Shown here one piece after another: positions 7,567 through 15,433 of a DNA stretch of 64,000 nt. The notes under the pieces were generated by a model. It had not been told where the DNA came from. It saw nothing but the letters and a program-made list of their open reading frames with translations, and ran no database searches. A program made the position numbers and the translations under genes. Every line of letters starts with the position of its first letter. Positions within the stretch are counted from its first letter, which is position 1. This DNA is from JAOSJL01 sp963704035 (GTDB lineage: Bacteria; Actinomycetota; Acidimicrobiia; IMCC26256; JAOSJL01). The stretch covers positions 1,240,001 through 1,304,000 of the forward strand of contig CAVPGR010000004.1 of assembly GCA_963704035.1 (NCBI GenBank). Direction: 5' to 3'.

Positions 7567-9105
7567 TCAGCGTTCGGCGTAGGCGCTGGGGAAACGTGCC
7601 AGGAAGGCAATGGCGAGGCGGATCTCGCGCCGGTCGACGCATTCACCGATCTTGTGCGTGTTCTGCTCGATCCCCGGACCGAAGCCGAACATCGCCGGAT
7701 GCTTGAACTTGCCTGCTTCGACCCAGGCCTTGGAGTCGGGGACGACGATCGAGTCATCGTCGGACGGGATCGGGAAGCCGACACCATCGGTCGAGAAGAT
7801 CCATCGATCGACACGGGCTTCCGATCTGCGGTCGCCGGCGGCGGCACTCGTCGGACCGAGACTCGATGTGATGAGCGACTCGTACACCGCCACCGCGGAC
7901 TGGATCGCGCCATGGTCTTCGGGCGTGGCCCAACCCATGTAGATCTGAGCGTTCCCGGGCTCGTAGCCGCGCCACGTGGGTTGGGTGTATTCGGGTACCG
8001 AGATGTCGACGCTGAGTCCGGCGTCGCGCGCGGCCCTCACTGCGTCGAGGTCCTCGATATCCGCGAGAGCCTGATCGGGCAGCTCGCCGACGGTGAGGCG
8101 CCGGTCGAAGCGAAACGTGAAACGGTCGGGTACCGCGCAGTCGCTCGGCGTCTCGAGTTGTGCCCACGAAGCGGTGCGGGTGCCGTGGCCGAGGAACGGA
8201 TCGTCGGCGAAACCGTCGCGCTCGTCGTAGCGGCGAGCCGCCTCGGCCAGGATCGCTCCGCCGTGCTCCAGGGGGTTGAGCCCTTCCCACGGCATCGAGC
8301 CGTGACATGAACGGCCCGTGACCGCGACCTCGATCTGCATGCGGCCGCGTTGTCCACGGTAGATGCCGAGCGCGCCCTTCGAGGCGTCGCCGGTGCCCTC
8401 GGTCAGGATGACCGCGTCGGGGATCAGCTCGGGCCCCGCTCCCGGTAGCACCTGGCGAACGAGGAACATCGGGCCGGCGCCGTCGTTGTCCTCTTCGGCA
8501 GCGGTGGCATACGAGCGGACGATGACCCCGCGCAAGGCGCCCTCCGGAGCGAGTTCGAGGGCGATCTTCGTTGCCAGGATCTGACTGATCACGCCGCTGA
8601 GTTGATCGGCGGCCCCACGGCCGAACACCAGATGTTCCCATTCGTCGTCGGGAGGGAGGTGACCGAGTTCTCGGCGCAGGAACTCGCGATCGACGCGGTC
8701 GAGATCGACCAAGCCGTCGTACGCGTCGATTCCGCCACCGAGCTTGTCTTTCCACTGGTCCCGCAGCGCGCGCACGGTGTCGGTGTGCCCGTCGAAGTAG
8801 ACCACGATCTTCTCCGCATCGGGCACCCCGTCGTCCGGATCGGCAACCGTCCAGACGAGGTTCCCGTAGTCGTCGAACCCGACGTCGTCGGCCGACCGAA
8901 CGGCGCCGTGGGCGATGATCGAGTCCCGGAGAAATTCGAGGCGCGGGCCTTCATGGTTGGAGAGCCCACAAAGGGGGTCACCACCCGCTTCGGGATCGCG
9001 GTCCACGTAGTCGGCCGGGATGCGGATCGCTTCGGCCAGGATCTCGACCGCGATCGGCAGGTACTGCTCGCTGAGCTCTCGGATTCGATCGTCGAGTGGG
9101 TTCAC
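7567..9105 (-). CDS. M20-family metallohydrolase (YgeY-like by context)
   Basis: A 512-residue dinuclear zinc hydrolase of the M20/ArgE/DapE group. Starts at GTG 9105 with GAAAGGA upstream. Metal ligands are visible: FDGHTDT (His107, Asp109), FGRGAADQLSG (Asp167) and the EE pair in TAAEEDNDG (204-205); TGRSCHGSMP fits the dimerisation-domain His. It is longer than E. coli YgeY (about 400 residues), with extra loops around residues 110-160. The order carbamate kinase, YgeW-like transcarbamoylase, M20 hydrolase mirrors the E. coli yge/yqe region, so it probably hydrolyses an amide or ureido intermediate of purine breakdown. The exact substrate is inferred. Confidence 0.8.
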   Translation of the reverse strand: MNPLDDRIRELSEQYLPIAVEILAEAIRIPADYVDRDPEAGGDPLCGLSNHEGPRLEFLRDSIIAHGAVRSADDVGFDDYGNLVWTVADPDDGVPDAEKIVVYFDGHTDTVRALRDQWKDKLGGGIDAYDGLVDLDRVDREFLRRELGHLPPDDEWEHLVFGRGAADQLSGVISQILATKIALELAPEGALRGVIVRSYATAAEEDNDGAGPMFLVRQVLPGAGPELIPDAVILTEGTGDASKGALGIYRGQRGRMQIEVAVTGRSCHGSMPWEGLNPLEHGGAILAEAARRYDERDGFADDPFLGHGTRTASWAQLETPSDCAVPDRFTFRFDRRLTVGELPDQALADIEDLDAVRAARDAGLSVDISVPEYTQPTWRGYEPGNAQIYMGWATPEDHGAIQSAVAVYESLITSSLGPTSAAAGDRRSEARVDRWIFSTDGVGFPIPSDDDSIVVPDSKAWVEAGKFKHPAMFGFGPGIEQNTHKIGECVDRREIRLAIAFLARFPSAYAER

Positions 9106-9115
9106 GTACGTCCTT

Positions 9116-10273
9116 TCAGGCTTCAGGGTCGCGCGGTCGCGACAGAGCGGTATCGATTCGTGCGGACAGGTCGGGAACCTTGGCTGCGGCCAGCAGGGCC
9201 ATGACCACATAGACCTTCCAGTTCGCCTCGCGGGCGACATCGGTCTTGTGCCGGTCGATGACTGCGGGCGCGACCTCTGCGCCGATGTCCGCCGGCAGGC
9301 AATGCATGTACATCGCGTTGCTCTCGTGGGTCAGATGCATGCGTCGTTCGTCGCAGATCCAATCAGTGAAGGATGCGTTGCGGCCGAGAGCCCGCTGCTC
9401 GATGGAGCGCAGCGCCTCTTCGTCGCGTTCGCGGTTGGCTTCGACGCGTTCCAGCATCAGGTCATAGGGTCCCCAGCTCTTGGGATACACGGCATGGGCA
9501 TCGGTAAACGCGGCGTCCATGTCGTCGACGACCTCGAAGGACGCACCCGAGGCGGCCGCGTTGGCCGCGGCCACGTCGAGAACCGGGTCCGAGAGCTGGT
9601 AGCCGTCGGGATGGGCGAGCGTGATGTCGGCTCCGAACCGGGTGAGCAGCGTGATGAGGCCCTGGGGAACCGACAACGGTTTCGCGTACGACGGCGAGTA
9701 GGCCCAGCTCACAGCGATCTTTTTGCCCCGGAGACCGTCCGGGAACACCTCGCGGAGCCAGAGGAGGTCGGCCAGAGTCTGGGTGGGGTGATCGACGTCG
9801 CACTGGAGATTGACCACGGGCACTTTGCGTGACCTGTCGGTGGCGGTGAGATAGCCGCTGATCCCGCGCTCCACGTCACGGATGAACGCGTTTCCCTCGC
9901 CGAGAATCAGATCGTGGCGGATCCCGAGCGCGTGTGCGTTCATGCCGAGCATCGCGCCGGTCTCGACGGCGGTCTCGCCGTGCGAGATCTGGGTGGACGA
10001 CCCGTCGACGATGACCGGATGCATTCCGAGGCGGGCCGCAGCACCGGCCCACGCGCTCTTGGTGCGGGTCGAGTTGTCGAAGAACAGGGCGTAGGCCAGC
10101 TCGTGTTCGCATAGGGGTAGCCGGAGACCGGCTCGGTCGGCGGACGCGAACGTGGTTGCTATCGAGAGGAGAGTCTCGATGTCGGCCGTTGACCAGTCCT
10201 GGGTCATGAGCAAGCTGCGGCCGTACAGCGCAGCGCTGGACTCAGGGTCGATCGTGGACACGAGGCTGGCCAT
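9116..10273 (-). CDS. ygeW: Knotted carbamoyltransferase, YgeW-like
   Basis: A 385-residue aspartate/ornithine-transcarbamoylase-fold enzyme. The carbamoyl-phosphate loop STRT is at residues 68-71 (FFDNSTRTKSAW), HPTQ at 162-165 and HCLPAD near the C terminus. The insert and the pattern around AYALFFDNSTRTKSAWAG resemble YgeW rather than ArcB or ArgF. Start ATG 10273 is one base past the carbamate kinase stop with AAGGGA upstream. In the catabolic direction it would phosphorolyse a ureido compound, giving carbamoyl phosphate for the adjacent kinase. In the E. coli-type pathway the ureido substrate is thought to be a diaminopropionate derivative; here that is inferred. Confidence 0.82.
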   Translation of the reverse strand: MASLVSTIDPESSAALYGRSLLMTQDWSTADIETLLSIATTFASADRAGLRLPLCEHELAYALFFDNSTRTKSAWAGAAARLGMHPVIVDGSSTQISHGETAVETGAMLGMNAHALGIRHDLILGEGNAFIRDVERGISGYLTATDRSRKVPVVNLQCDVDHPTQTLADLLWLREVFPDGLRGKKIAVSWAYSPSYAKPLSVPQGLITLLTRFGADITLAHPDGYQLSDPVLDVAAANAAASGASFEVVDDMDAAFTDAHAVYPKSWGPYDLMLERVEANRERDEEALRSIEQRALGRNASFTDWICDERRMHLTHESNAMYMHCLPADIGAEVAPAVIDRHKTDVAREANWKVYVVMALLAAAKVPDLSARIDTALSRPRDPEA

Positions 10274-10274
10274 G

Positions 10275-11231
10275 TCAGTCCCTTCGGATGCGAGTGCCGG
10301 CATCGCCGTCGAGCGCGGCGACGAGTTTCTCGGGTGAGCAGATGAGGACCTCGCCGTCGACGTGTTCCAGGTAGTGGATTGCTGCTTCGATCTTCGGTCC
10401 CATGGAGCCGGGCGGAAACTGTCCGGCTTCGTCGAGCTGAATCACCTCGGCCATCGAGATGGCCGTCAGCGGTTCCGCGTGGTCGGTGAGGAAGTCGCGA
10501 TACACGCGGTCGACACCGGTCGATATCACCAAGCGATCGGCGCCGAGTTCGATGGCGAGAAGCATGCTCGTTCTGTCCTTGTCGATGACCGCTTCGCGAC
10601 CCTCGATATGCTCGCCCGGATCACCAGTGACAGGAATCCCGCCGCCGCCACAACAGATCACGGTCACACCAGAATCGATCAGGTCCTTGATGACATCGAT
10701 CTGCACGATCTGTTGCGGAACAGGTGACGGCACAACCCGCCGGTAGCCCCGGTGGGAATCTTCGATCATCTTCCAACCGTGCTCAGCCGTGAGCGCCTCT
10801 GCCTCTTCAGACGAGTAGAAACGACCGATCGGCTTCGTCGGGTCGCGGAAAGCTTGATCGTTCGAGTCCACGCGAACCTCGGTGACGACCGCGGCAACTC
10901 CTCCGGAGACTCCTCGCCGCTGGAGTTCCTCACGTAGTGCTCGCTGAATCATGTATCCGAGTGAACCTTGGCTGTCGGCGACGAGAGAGTCGAGGGGCAC
11001 CTCGTGGACGCGGTTCTTCGCCAGTTCGGAGCGGAGGGCCATGAAACCCACCTGTGGTCCGTTGCCGTGGGTCAAGACCAGGCGCTCACCGCGCTCCAGC
11101 AGATCGGCGATCGGAGTGAGGGCAGCGGCGGTGACCGCGAACTGGTTCTCGACGGTCGACGGCAGATCAGGATCGAGCAACGAATGCCCACCGATCGCCA
11201 CCACAGTGAGCTCGCGCGACCTGCTCATCAT
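10275..11231 (-). CDS. arcC: Carbamate kinase (ArcC/YqeA family)
   Basis: A 318-residue amino-acid-kinase-fold enzyme that turns carbamoyl phosphate plus ADP into ATP, ammonia and CO2. Family blocks are clear: VVAIGGHSLL, LTHGNGPQVG, CCGGGGIPV, EAVIDKDRTSMLLA and PPGSMGPKIEAAI. Length is standard. Two Met codons (11231, 11228) are possible starts; neither has a strong ribosome site. First gene of an operon with the YgeW-like enzyme and M20 hydrolase, with the island operator 52 bases upstream. Coupling to a transcarbamoylase without ornithine or citrulline genes points to energy recovery from purine-derived ureides rather than arginine fermentation. Confidence 0.9.
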   Translation of the reverse strand: MMSRSRELTVVAIGGHSLLDPDLPSTVENQFAVTAAALTPIADLLERGERLVLTHGNGPQVGFMALRSELAKNRVHEVPLDSLVADSQGSLGYMIQRALREELQRRGVSGGVAAVVTEVRVDSNDQAFRDPTKPIGRFYSSEEAEALTAEHGWKMIEDSHRGYRRVVPSPVPQQIVQIDVIKDLIDSGVTVICCGGGGIPVTGDPGEHIEGREAVIDKDRTSMLLAIELGADRLVISTGVDRVYRDFLTDHAEPLTAISMAEVIQLDEAGQFPPGSMGPKIEAAIHYLEHVDGEVLICSPEKLVAALDGDAGTRIRRD

Positions 11232-11282
11232 TGCTCAGAACCGTTCAACGCCGGGCTCCAGCGGGTCGTCTACGCAGTCGTT

Positions 11283-11297
11283 TCAACAAGTTGTCAA
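11283..11297 (-). promoter_or_regulatory. Island operator, site 1 (carbamate kinase operon)
   Basis: TCAACAAGTTGTCAA. On the minus strand it reads TTGACAACTTGTTGA, so the half-site TTGACA points at the carbamate kinase gene as a consensus -35 box; CGTAGA lies 17 bases on as a possible -10. Binding of a repressor here would block RNA polymerase directly. Confidence 0.75.
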
Positions 11298-11452
11298 TGT
11301 CTATCAGTTGCTTGGTCATGTGTCAGGCCCACATATCGGTCTTCTCACCGAAGATCCCGAAACTCCAGGAGTTCACGTTCGAGGCCGCGCTGCGCTCTGC
11401 TGCGTCGTCCCCACCGTCACCGGCTTCGCCATGAACTCTTGTCACAAGATTC

Positions 11453-11467
11453 GGGGGCTCCGCCCCC
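11453..11467 (-). terminator. Terminator after the regulator/thiamine-binding operon
   Basis: GGGGGC-TCC-GCCCCC, a six-base perfect GC stem 8 bases beyond the stop of the minus-strand gene at 11475. It separates the regulator operon from the carbamate kinase promoter. Confidence 0.6.
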
Positions 11468-11474
11468 AAGAGAT

Positions 11475-11732
11475 CTAGGAGCCGAGCGACTCCTCCGCGG
11501 AGTCTGCGGAGGTCAGCTGGAGCGACACTCTCGTCGCGCCATGCTCCATCGCGCCCAGGAGCACAGCGCTCACCGCTTCGACCACGGCGCCGTCTTCACC
11601 GGTGATCGAGGTGCCGAACGGTCCGTCGTCGAAGTCGAGTCCCGAGCTCCTGACGGCGGCGAGCGCGGCCTCTCCGTGGGGGCCGCGATCGCCCGTAATG
11701 AACGGTTCGACCGTGAACTCGGCTCGCAACAT
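11475..11732 (-). CDS. Thiamine-binding protein family (YqgV/MTH1187, DUF77)
   Basis: An 85-residue ferredoxin-like-fold protein with the family pattern: LRAEFTVEPFITG at the N terminus, then GPHGEAALAAV, GPFGTSITGE and GATRVSLQL at the end. Homologues bind thiamine or HMP and tend to sit with thiamine transport or thiamine-dependent enzymes. ATG 11732 has AAGGAG eight bases upstream. It follows the regulator gene by 18 bases in the same operon. A sensible role is thiamine supply or sensing for the two-subunit TPP decarboxylase at 24669-25837, the only TPP enzyme of the island. That link is inference. Confidence 0.72.
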   Translation of the reverse strand: MLRAEFTVEPFITGDRGPHGEAALAAVRSSGLDFDDGPFGTSITGEDGAVVEAVSAVLLGAMEHGATRVSLQLTSADSAEESLGS

Positions 11733-11750
11733 CGGTCGACTCCTTCGTGG

Positions 11751-12107
11751 TCAGCGGTCGTTGACCGCGTTGAGGTAGTTGTAAACCGTGAAGCGACTCA
11801 CAGCGAGGGCGTCGGCGACATCTTCCACACCCTTTCGGAGCGTGAAGGCTCCGAGCTTGTCGAGCATGGCGACGGCGCGCTGCTTGTCTTCGCGGCTGAG
11901 ATCGGAAAGCGGCGCGCCGAGTTGATCCTCGACCGTCGCGATGACGCGTTGTAGCGCGCCCTGAAGGCGGGGGAGGCGGACTCCCGTGACGACGCGCCCC
12001 TTCCACTCGAGGAGGACGTCACCGGGTTCGACGCTGTCGGGTGCGATCAGCTCCCCACCGACCGCATCGATGAGCGGCGTCACCGCATCGATCATCGCCT
12101 GAGACAC
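11751..12107 (-). CDS. Small HTH_22-type (DauR/YheO-like) regulator of the purine island
   Basis: A 118-residue DNA-binding protein. GTG 12107 is chosen because GGAGG sits eight bases upstream and because the truncated copy at 7551 starts at the same codon. Residues 70-115 (LSREDKQRAVAMLDKLGAF, then LRKGVEDVADALAVSRFTVY and NYLN) match the C-terminal helix-turn-helix of YheO/DauR regulators. The N-terminal half (VEPGDVLLEWKGRVVTGVRL) is not a YheO PAS domain; it looks like a small beta unit, perhaps the effector or dimer domain. An operator copy lies 34 bases upstream, shared with divergent adenosine deaminase, suggesting autoregulation. It is the only regulator gene in the island, hence the proposed master regulator. 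Confidence 0.75.
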   Translation of the reverse strand: MSQAMIDAVTPLIDAVGGELIAPDSVEPGDVLLEWKGRVVTGVRLPRLQGALQRVIATVEDQLGAPLSDLSREDKQRAVAMLDKLGAFTLRKGVEDVADALAVSRFTVYNYLNAVNDR

Positions 12108-12140
12108 TCGGTTCACCTCCCTGCTGCGCGCACAATAGCG

Positions 12141-12155
12141 TCAACATTCTGTCGA
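12141..12155. promoter_or_regulatory. Island operator, site 2 (regulator / adenosine deaminase)
   Basis: TCAACATTCTGTCGA, in the 67-base gap between the divergent regulator (minus) and adenosine deaminase (plus) genes. It departs from the consensus at one symmetric base (CGA for CAA). It could serve both directions. Confidence 0.65.
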
Positions 12156-12174
12156 GAAGGGCCCCGGTCGTCAC

Positions 12175-13212
12175 ATGGAACACTCGGAGCAGGAACCACA
12201 GACACCGATTCCGGATCGTGGATGGCTCATGGCCCTTCCCAAGGCCGAGGTGCATGTCCACCTCGAGGGTTGCCTCGCTCCCGAGCTCGTCAGCGCGGCA
12301 GCCCGGCGGGCCGGTGCCGAGCTCCCCGACGGCCTGGAGCAGGGAGTGCACGATCTCGATTCCCTGCTTCGCACGCTCGACATCTCGTGCGCGCTCGTCG
12401 ACACCGAAGCCGAACTGATCGACATCGCCTACGGGTTCTCACAGCACGAGGCGGATTCGGGCGTGCGCTATGCCGACGTGATCGTCAACCCCGCCCACTG
12501 GCCGGCGTGGCGCGACCGTCTCGATCGTTTCGTCGCCGCGCTCGATGCCGGGTTCACCGCGGCGGAAACGGACGGCCTCACGCCGGTCGGGGTCTGCCCG
12601 AGCATCGGGCGAGATCAATCGGCGTCAGAGGCAGTCGAGCTCGTCGAATGGATTGTCGCCGACCAGTCGGAGCGGCTGGTCGCCCTGTCGATCGACGGCA
12701 ACGAAGAGGCTGCGGGTCGTAGTGGCCCGCGCTTCGCCGACGCGTTCGACCGAGCTGCGGCGGCGGGGCTGCATCGCTGTGTCCATGCGGGGGAGTCGAG
12801 TGGCCCCGAGGGCGTCTGGGACGCGATCGACCTCCTCGGCGCCGAGCGGATCGATCACGGCATCCGTTGCGTCGACGACCCTGCGCTGGTGGCCGAGCTC
12901 GTGAACCGGGGCATCGCACTCGACGTGTGTCCGACCTCGAACGTGCGGCTCGGGGTCGTGTCGTCGCTGCACGATCACCCTGTCGAGCAATTGCGCGCTA
13001 CAGGCGTTCGGGTGTCGATCAACACCGACGATCCGTTCCTCCTCGGGACCGACATTCCTGCCGAGATGGCGAGCGTTGCGACCACATTCGGCTGGGGCAC
13101 CGATGTCGTCGCCGAGATGGCGCGAACTTCGATCGACGCGTCCTTCGCGCCTGCCGCGGTCAAGCGTGCATTGCAGAACGAGCTGTCCGCGTTCCTGGAA
13201 AGCCCTTCCTGA
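12175..13212 (+). CDS. add: Adenosine (or adenine) deaminase
   Basis: A 345-residue zinc amidohydrolase with the adenosine/AMP deaminase motifs: HVHLEG (His27, His29), HAGE (His204, catalytic Glu207), RIDHGI (His228) and SINTDDP (Asp285, Asp286). It converts adenosine to inosine, or possibly adenine to hypoxanthine, since the subgroup cannot be decided by eye; the RIDHG form in place of RIGHG is a slight departure. Divergent from the regulator gene across one operator. In the island it would feed hypoxanthine to the two xanthine-dehydrogenase-type enzymes. Confidence 0.85.
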   Translation: MEHSEQEPQTPIPDRGWLMALPKAEVHVHLEGCLAPELVSAAARRAGAELPDGLEQGVHDLDSLLRTLDISCALVDTEAELIDIAYGFSQHEADSGVRYADVIVNPAHWPAWRDRLDRFVAALDAGFTAAETDGLTPVGVCPSIGRDQSASEAVELVEWIVADQSERLVALSIDGNEEAAGRSGPRFADAFDRAAAAGLHRCVHAGESSGPEGVWDAIDLLGAERIDHGIRCVDDPALVAELVNRGIALDVCPTSNVRLGVVSSLHDHPVEQLRATGVRVSINTDDPFLLGTDIPAEMASVATTFGWGTDVVAEMARTSIDASFAPAAVKRALQNELSAFLESPS

Positions 13213-13242
13213 CGACCGCGCGAACGGGCACTTCGGCCGCGA

Positions 13243-14346
13243 TCACGCTTCGATCTCGCGCCGATACGGCTGGGTGATCGCTGCGGGAGCTCGGCTGCTC
13301 CCGGCGATGCCGGCGAGCGCCAGGAGCGTCACCACGAACGGGAGCGCGAGCCACAGTTGCGAGGGAAGGGAGATGTCGGGCTCGGCGACCCAGAGAGCGA
13401 ACGCCCCCGCGGCAAGGAGGAATCCGAGTGCGGGAGCGAGGTTCGACGGCCGCCAGAGGTCGACCCCCCCGCGCCAACGACGCCATACGACCCACATGGT
13501 GAGCGCAAGGACGCTGACCCACGCGACGAACCAGACCTCGCTCGGGATGAACTCCTCGGCCTGGAGGCGAAGCTGGAGAGCATCGGCGGCCCCGAACACC
13601 AAGCACGCCCCGAGGACCCCGAGGGGGCGCCACCTGCCGAAGATCACGGCGGCCAGGGCGAGGAACCCGCGTCCGGCGCTCATGTTCTCCTGGAACAGCC
13701 CCAGCCGCACGACCGACAGCGACGCCCCGGCCACACCGGCGAGGGCGCCGGTGACGAGGATCGCCTGCCAGCGCTTGGCGGCGACGCTCACACCTGCGGT
13801 GTCTGCGGCTGCTGGTACCTCACCGACGGCGCGGATCGACAGCCCCCACTTCGTGCGGTACAGCACGAAGGCCGCGAGCGGAACGACGAGAAAGGCGAGG
13901 TAGGTGATCGGCGTGTTGTCGAAGAGCGCCTCGCCGATTCCGGGAAGGTCAGAGAGCACCGGGATCTCGATCGGATCCATGCGCGAGAGCACGATTTCCT
14001 CGCGGCTGCCGAAGATCTCCCGGAACGAGAACGTCGTCACACCCAGAGCCAGGATGTTCAAGCCCACGCCCACGACGATCTGGTCGGCGCGCGCCTGTAT
14101 CGAGAGCACCGCCATGACCGACGCCAACACCATGCCGGCGACGAGGCCACACGCGATGCCGGCCCAGATGTCGCCGAAGTACCAGTCTCCCCAGAAGCCC
14201 CAGAAGGCACCCATGAGCACCATGCCCTCGATGCCGACGTTGAGCACACCGGCCCGTTCGGAGAACAGCTCTCCCGTGGCGGCGAAGATCAACGGGGTGG
14301 CGGCGATGACGCTGGCTGCGAGCCAGGCGGAGTCGAACGGACCCAT
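13243..14346 (-). CDS. Nucleoside/BMP-family ABC transporter permease 2 (YufQ-like)
   Basis: A 367-residue multi-pass inner membrane permease of the branched-chain/ribose permease superfamily. It opens with LAASVIAATPLIFAATGELFSERAGVLNVGIEGMVLMGAF, the typical signature of the second permease of BMP-type nucleoside importers, and has about nine hydrophobic segments including VVGVGLNILALGVTTF. The C terminus carries an extra pair of hydrophobic stretches after residue 290. The start ATG 14346 overlaps the stop of the preceding permease by one base. Together with the next three genes it forms one import system for purine nucleosides or related compounds. Confidence 0.85.
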   Translation of the reverse strand: MGPFDSAWLAASVIAATPLIFAATGELFSERAGVLNVGIEGMVLMGAFWGFWGDWYFGDIWAGIACGLVAGMVLASVMAVLSIQARADQIVVGVGLNILALGVTTFSFREIFGSREEIVLSRMDPIEIPVLSDLPGIGEALFDNTPITYLAFLVVPLAAFVLYRTKWGLSIRAVGEVPAAADTAGVSVAAKRWQAILVTGALAGVAGASLSVVRLGLFQENMSAGRGFLALAAVIFGRWRPLGVLGACLVFGAADALQLRLQAEEFIPSEVWFVAWVSVLALTMWVVWRRWRGGVDLWRPSNLAPALGFLLAAGAFALWVAEPDISLPSQLWLALPFVVTLLALAGIAGSSRAPAAITQPYRREIEA

Positions 14347-15431
14347 CAGGCGGCCCCGGCGGTGGCGGGCGCGATCGGTTCCTCGCTGTCGACGCGTTCA
14401 CTCCCGATTCGGTCGAGCAGGAACGTCGCTCCCGCGACGAAGACGATGACGAGTCCCTGGGTGATGAGGACGACGGCCGACGGCACCCCGACGCGTGCCT
14501 CCATGAGACCGCCTCCTTGACGCAGGAAGGCGAAGAGCAGCGCCGAAGGAATACAGGCGATCGGGTTGTTCCGTGCCAACAAGGCGACCACGATGCCCTC
14601 GAAACCGAAGTTGGCCGAGAAGTTGTCGGACATGCTCGTGGACTCGCCTCCGAGGATCAACGAGCTTCCCGCCAGGCCGGCGAGCGCACCCGACGCGATC
14701 AGCGCAATCGTCGTCACCGTCTTGGTGGCGATGCCGGCGTGGCGAGCCGCGGGTTCGTTGGCGCCCGTGAAGCGCAGCCGATAACCGAATGTCGTGCGGT
14801 TGAGGACGAAGGCGACGACGAAGACCATGACAATCGCGAGGACGAAATCCCACGACAGTGACGTGTTGTCGAGAAGGCTCGGCCACCGTGCGCTTTCCGC
14901 GATCGGACCCGACCGCGGGAAGGTCTCGGTGGGTTCCTGGAGCGGGCCGCGGACGACCCAGCTGACGATCTCGATCGCAATGAAGTTCAGCAGCAGGGTC
15001 GAGATGATCTCGTTGACGCCGCGTCGGGCCCACAGCCATGCCGCGATGCCGGCCCAGATCGCACCACCGGCCACGCCGGCCAAGACCGCGAGCGGGAGAT
15101 GGATCAGGATCGGCATTCCCGCGAAGTGCAACCCTGCGGCGGTCGCGCAGATCCCTCCCGCGAGGATCTGGCCCTCGAATCCGATGTTCACCTTCTTCGC
15201 CCGATAGGCGACGATCCAGCCCAGCGCGACGAGCAGCAGCGGGATCATCTTGCTCAAGGTGCCCGCGATCTGGGCCCGGTTGCCGAAGGCGCCGTCCCAC
15301 ATGGCTCGGGCAGCCTCCCCGGCGTCGTTGCCGGTGAGAGTGATGATCAGCATCGAGAACCCGAGTGCGAGGACGAGGGCGGAGACCGAGACGCCGAGCG
15401 AGGCGAGTGCGCGCTTGAACCGATTCGACAC
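14346..15431 (-). CDS. Nucleoside/BMP-family ABC transporter permease 1 (YufP-like)
   Basis: A 361-residue integral membrane permease. About nine membrane segments are visible, with the family blocks GWIVAYRAKKVNIGFEGQIL, VNEIISTLLLNFIAIEIV and RFTGANEPAARHAGI. It pairs with the YufQ-like permease to form the channel of the importer. Placed two bases after the ATPase gene stop and overlapping the next permease, so the three are one transcript from the operator at 16988. Confidence 0.85.
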   Translation of the reverse strand: MSNRFKRALASLGVSVSALVLALGFSMLIITLTGNDAGEAARAMWDGAFGNRAQIAGTLSKMIPLLLVALGWIVAYRAKKVNIGFEGQILAGGICATAAGLHFAGMPILIHLPLAVLAGVAGGAIWAGIAAWLWARRGVNEIISTLLLNFIAIEIVSWVVRGPLQEPTETFPRSGPIAESARWPSLLDNTSLSWDFVLAIVMVFVVAFVLNRTTFGYRLRFTGANEPAARHAGIATKTVTTIALIASGALAGLAGSSLILGGESTSMSDNFSANFGFEGIVVALLARNNPIACIPSALLFAFLRQGGGLMEARVGVPSAVVLITQGLVIVFVAGATFLLDRIGSERVDSEEPIAPATAGAA

Positions 15432-15433
15432 GG

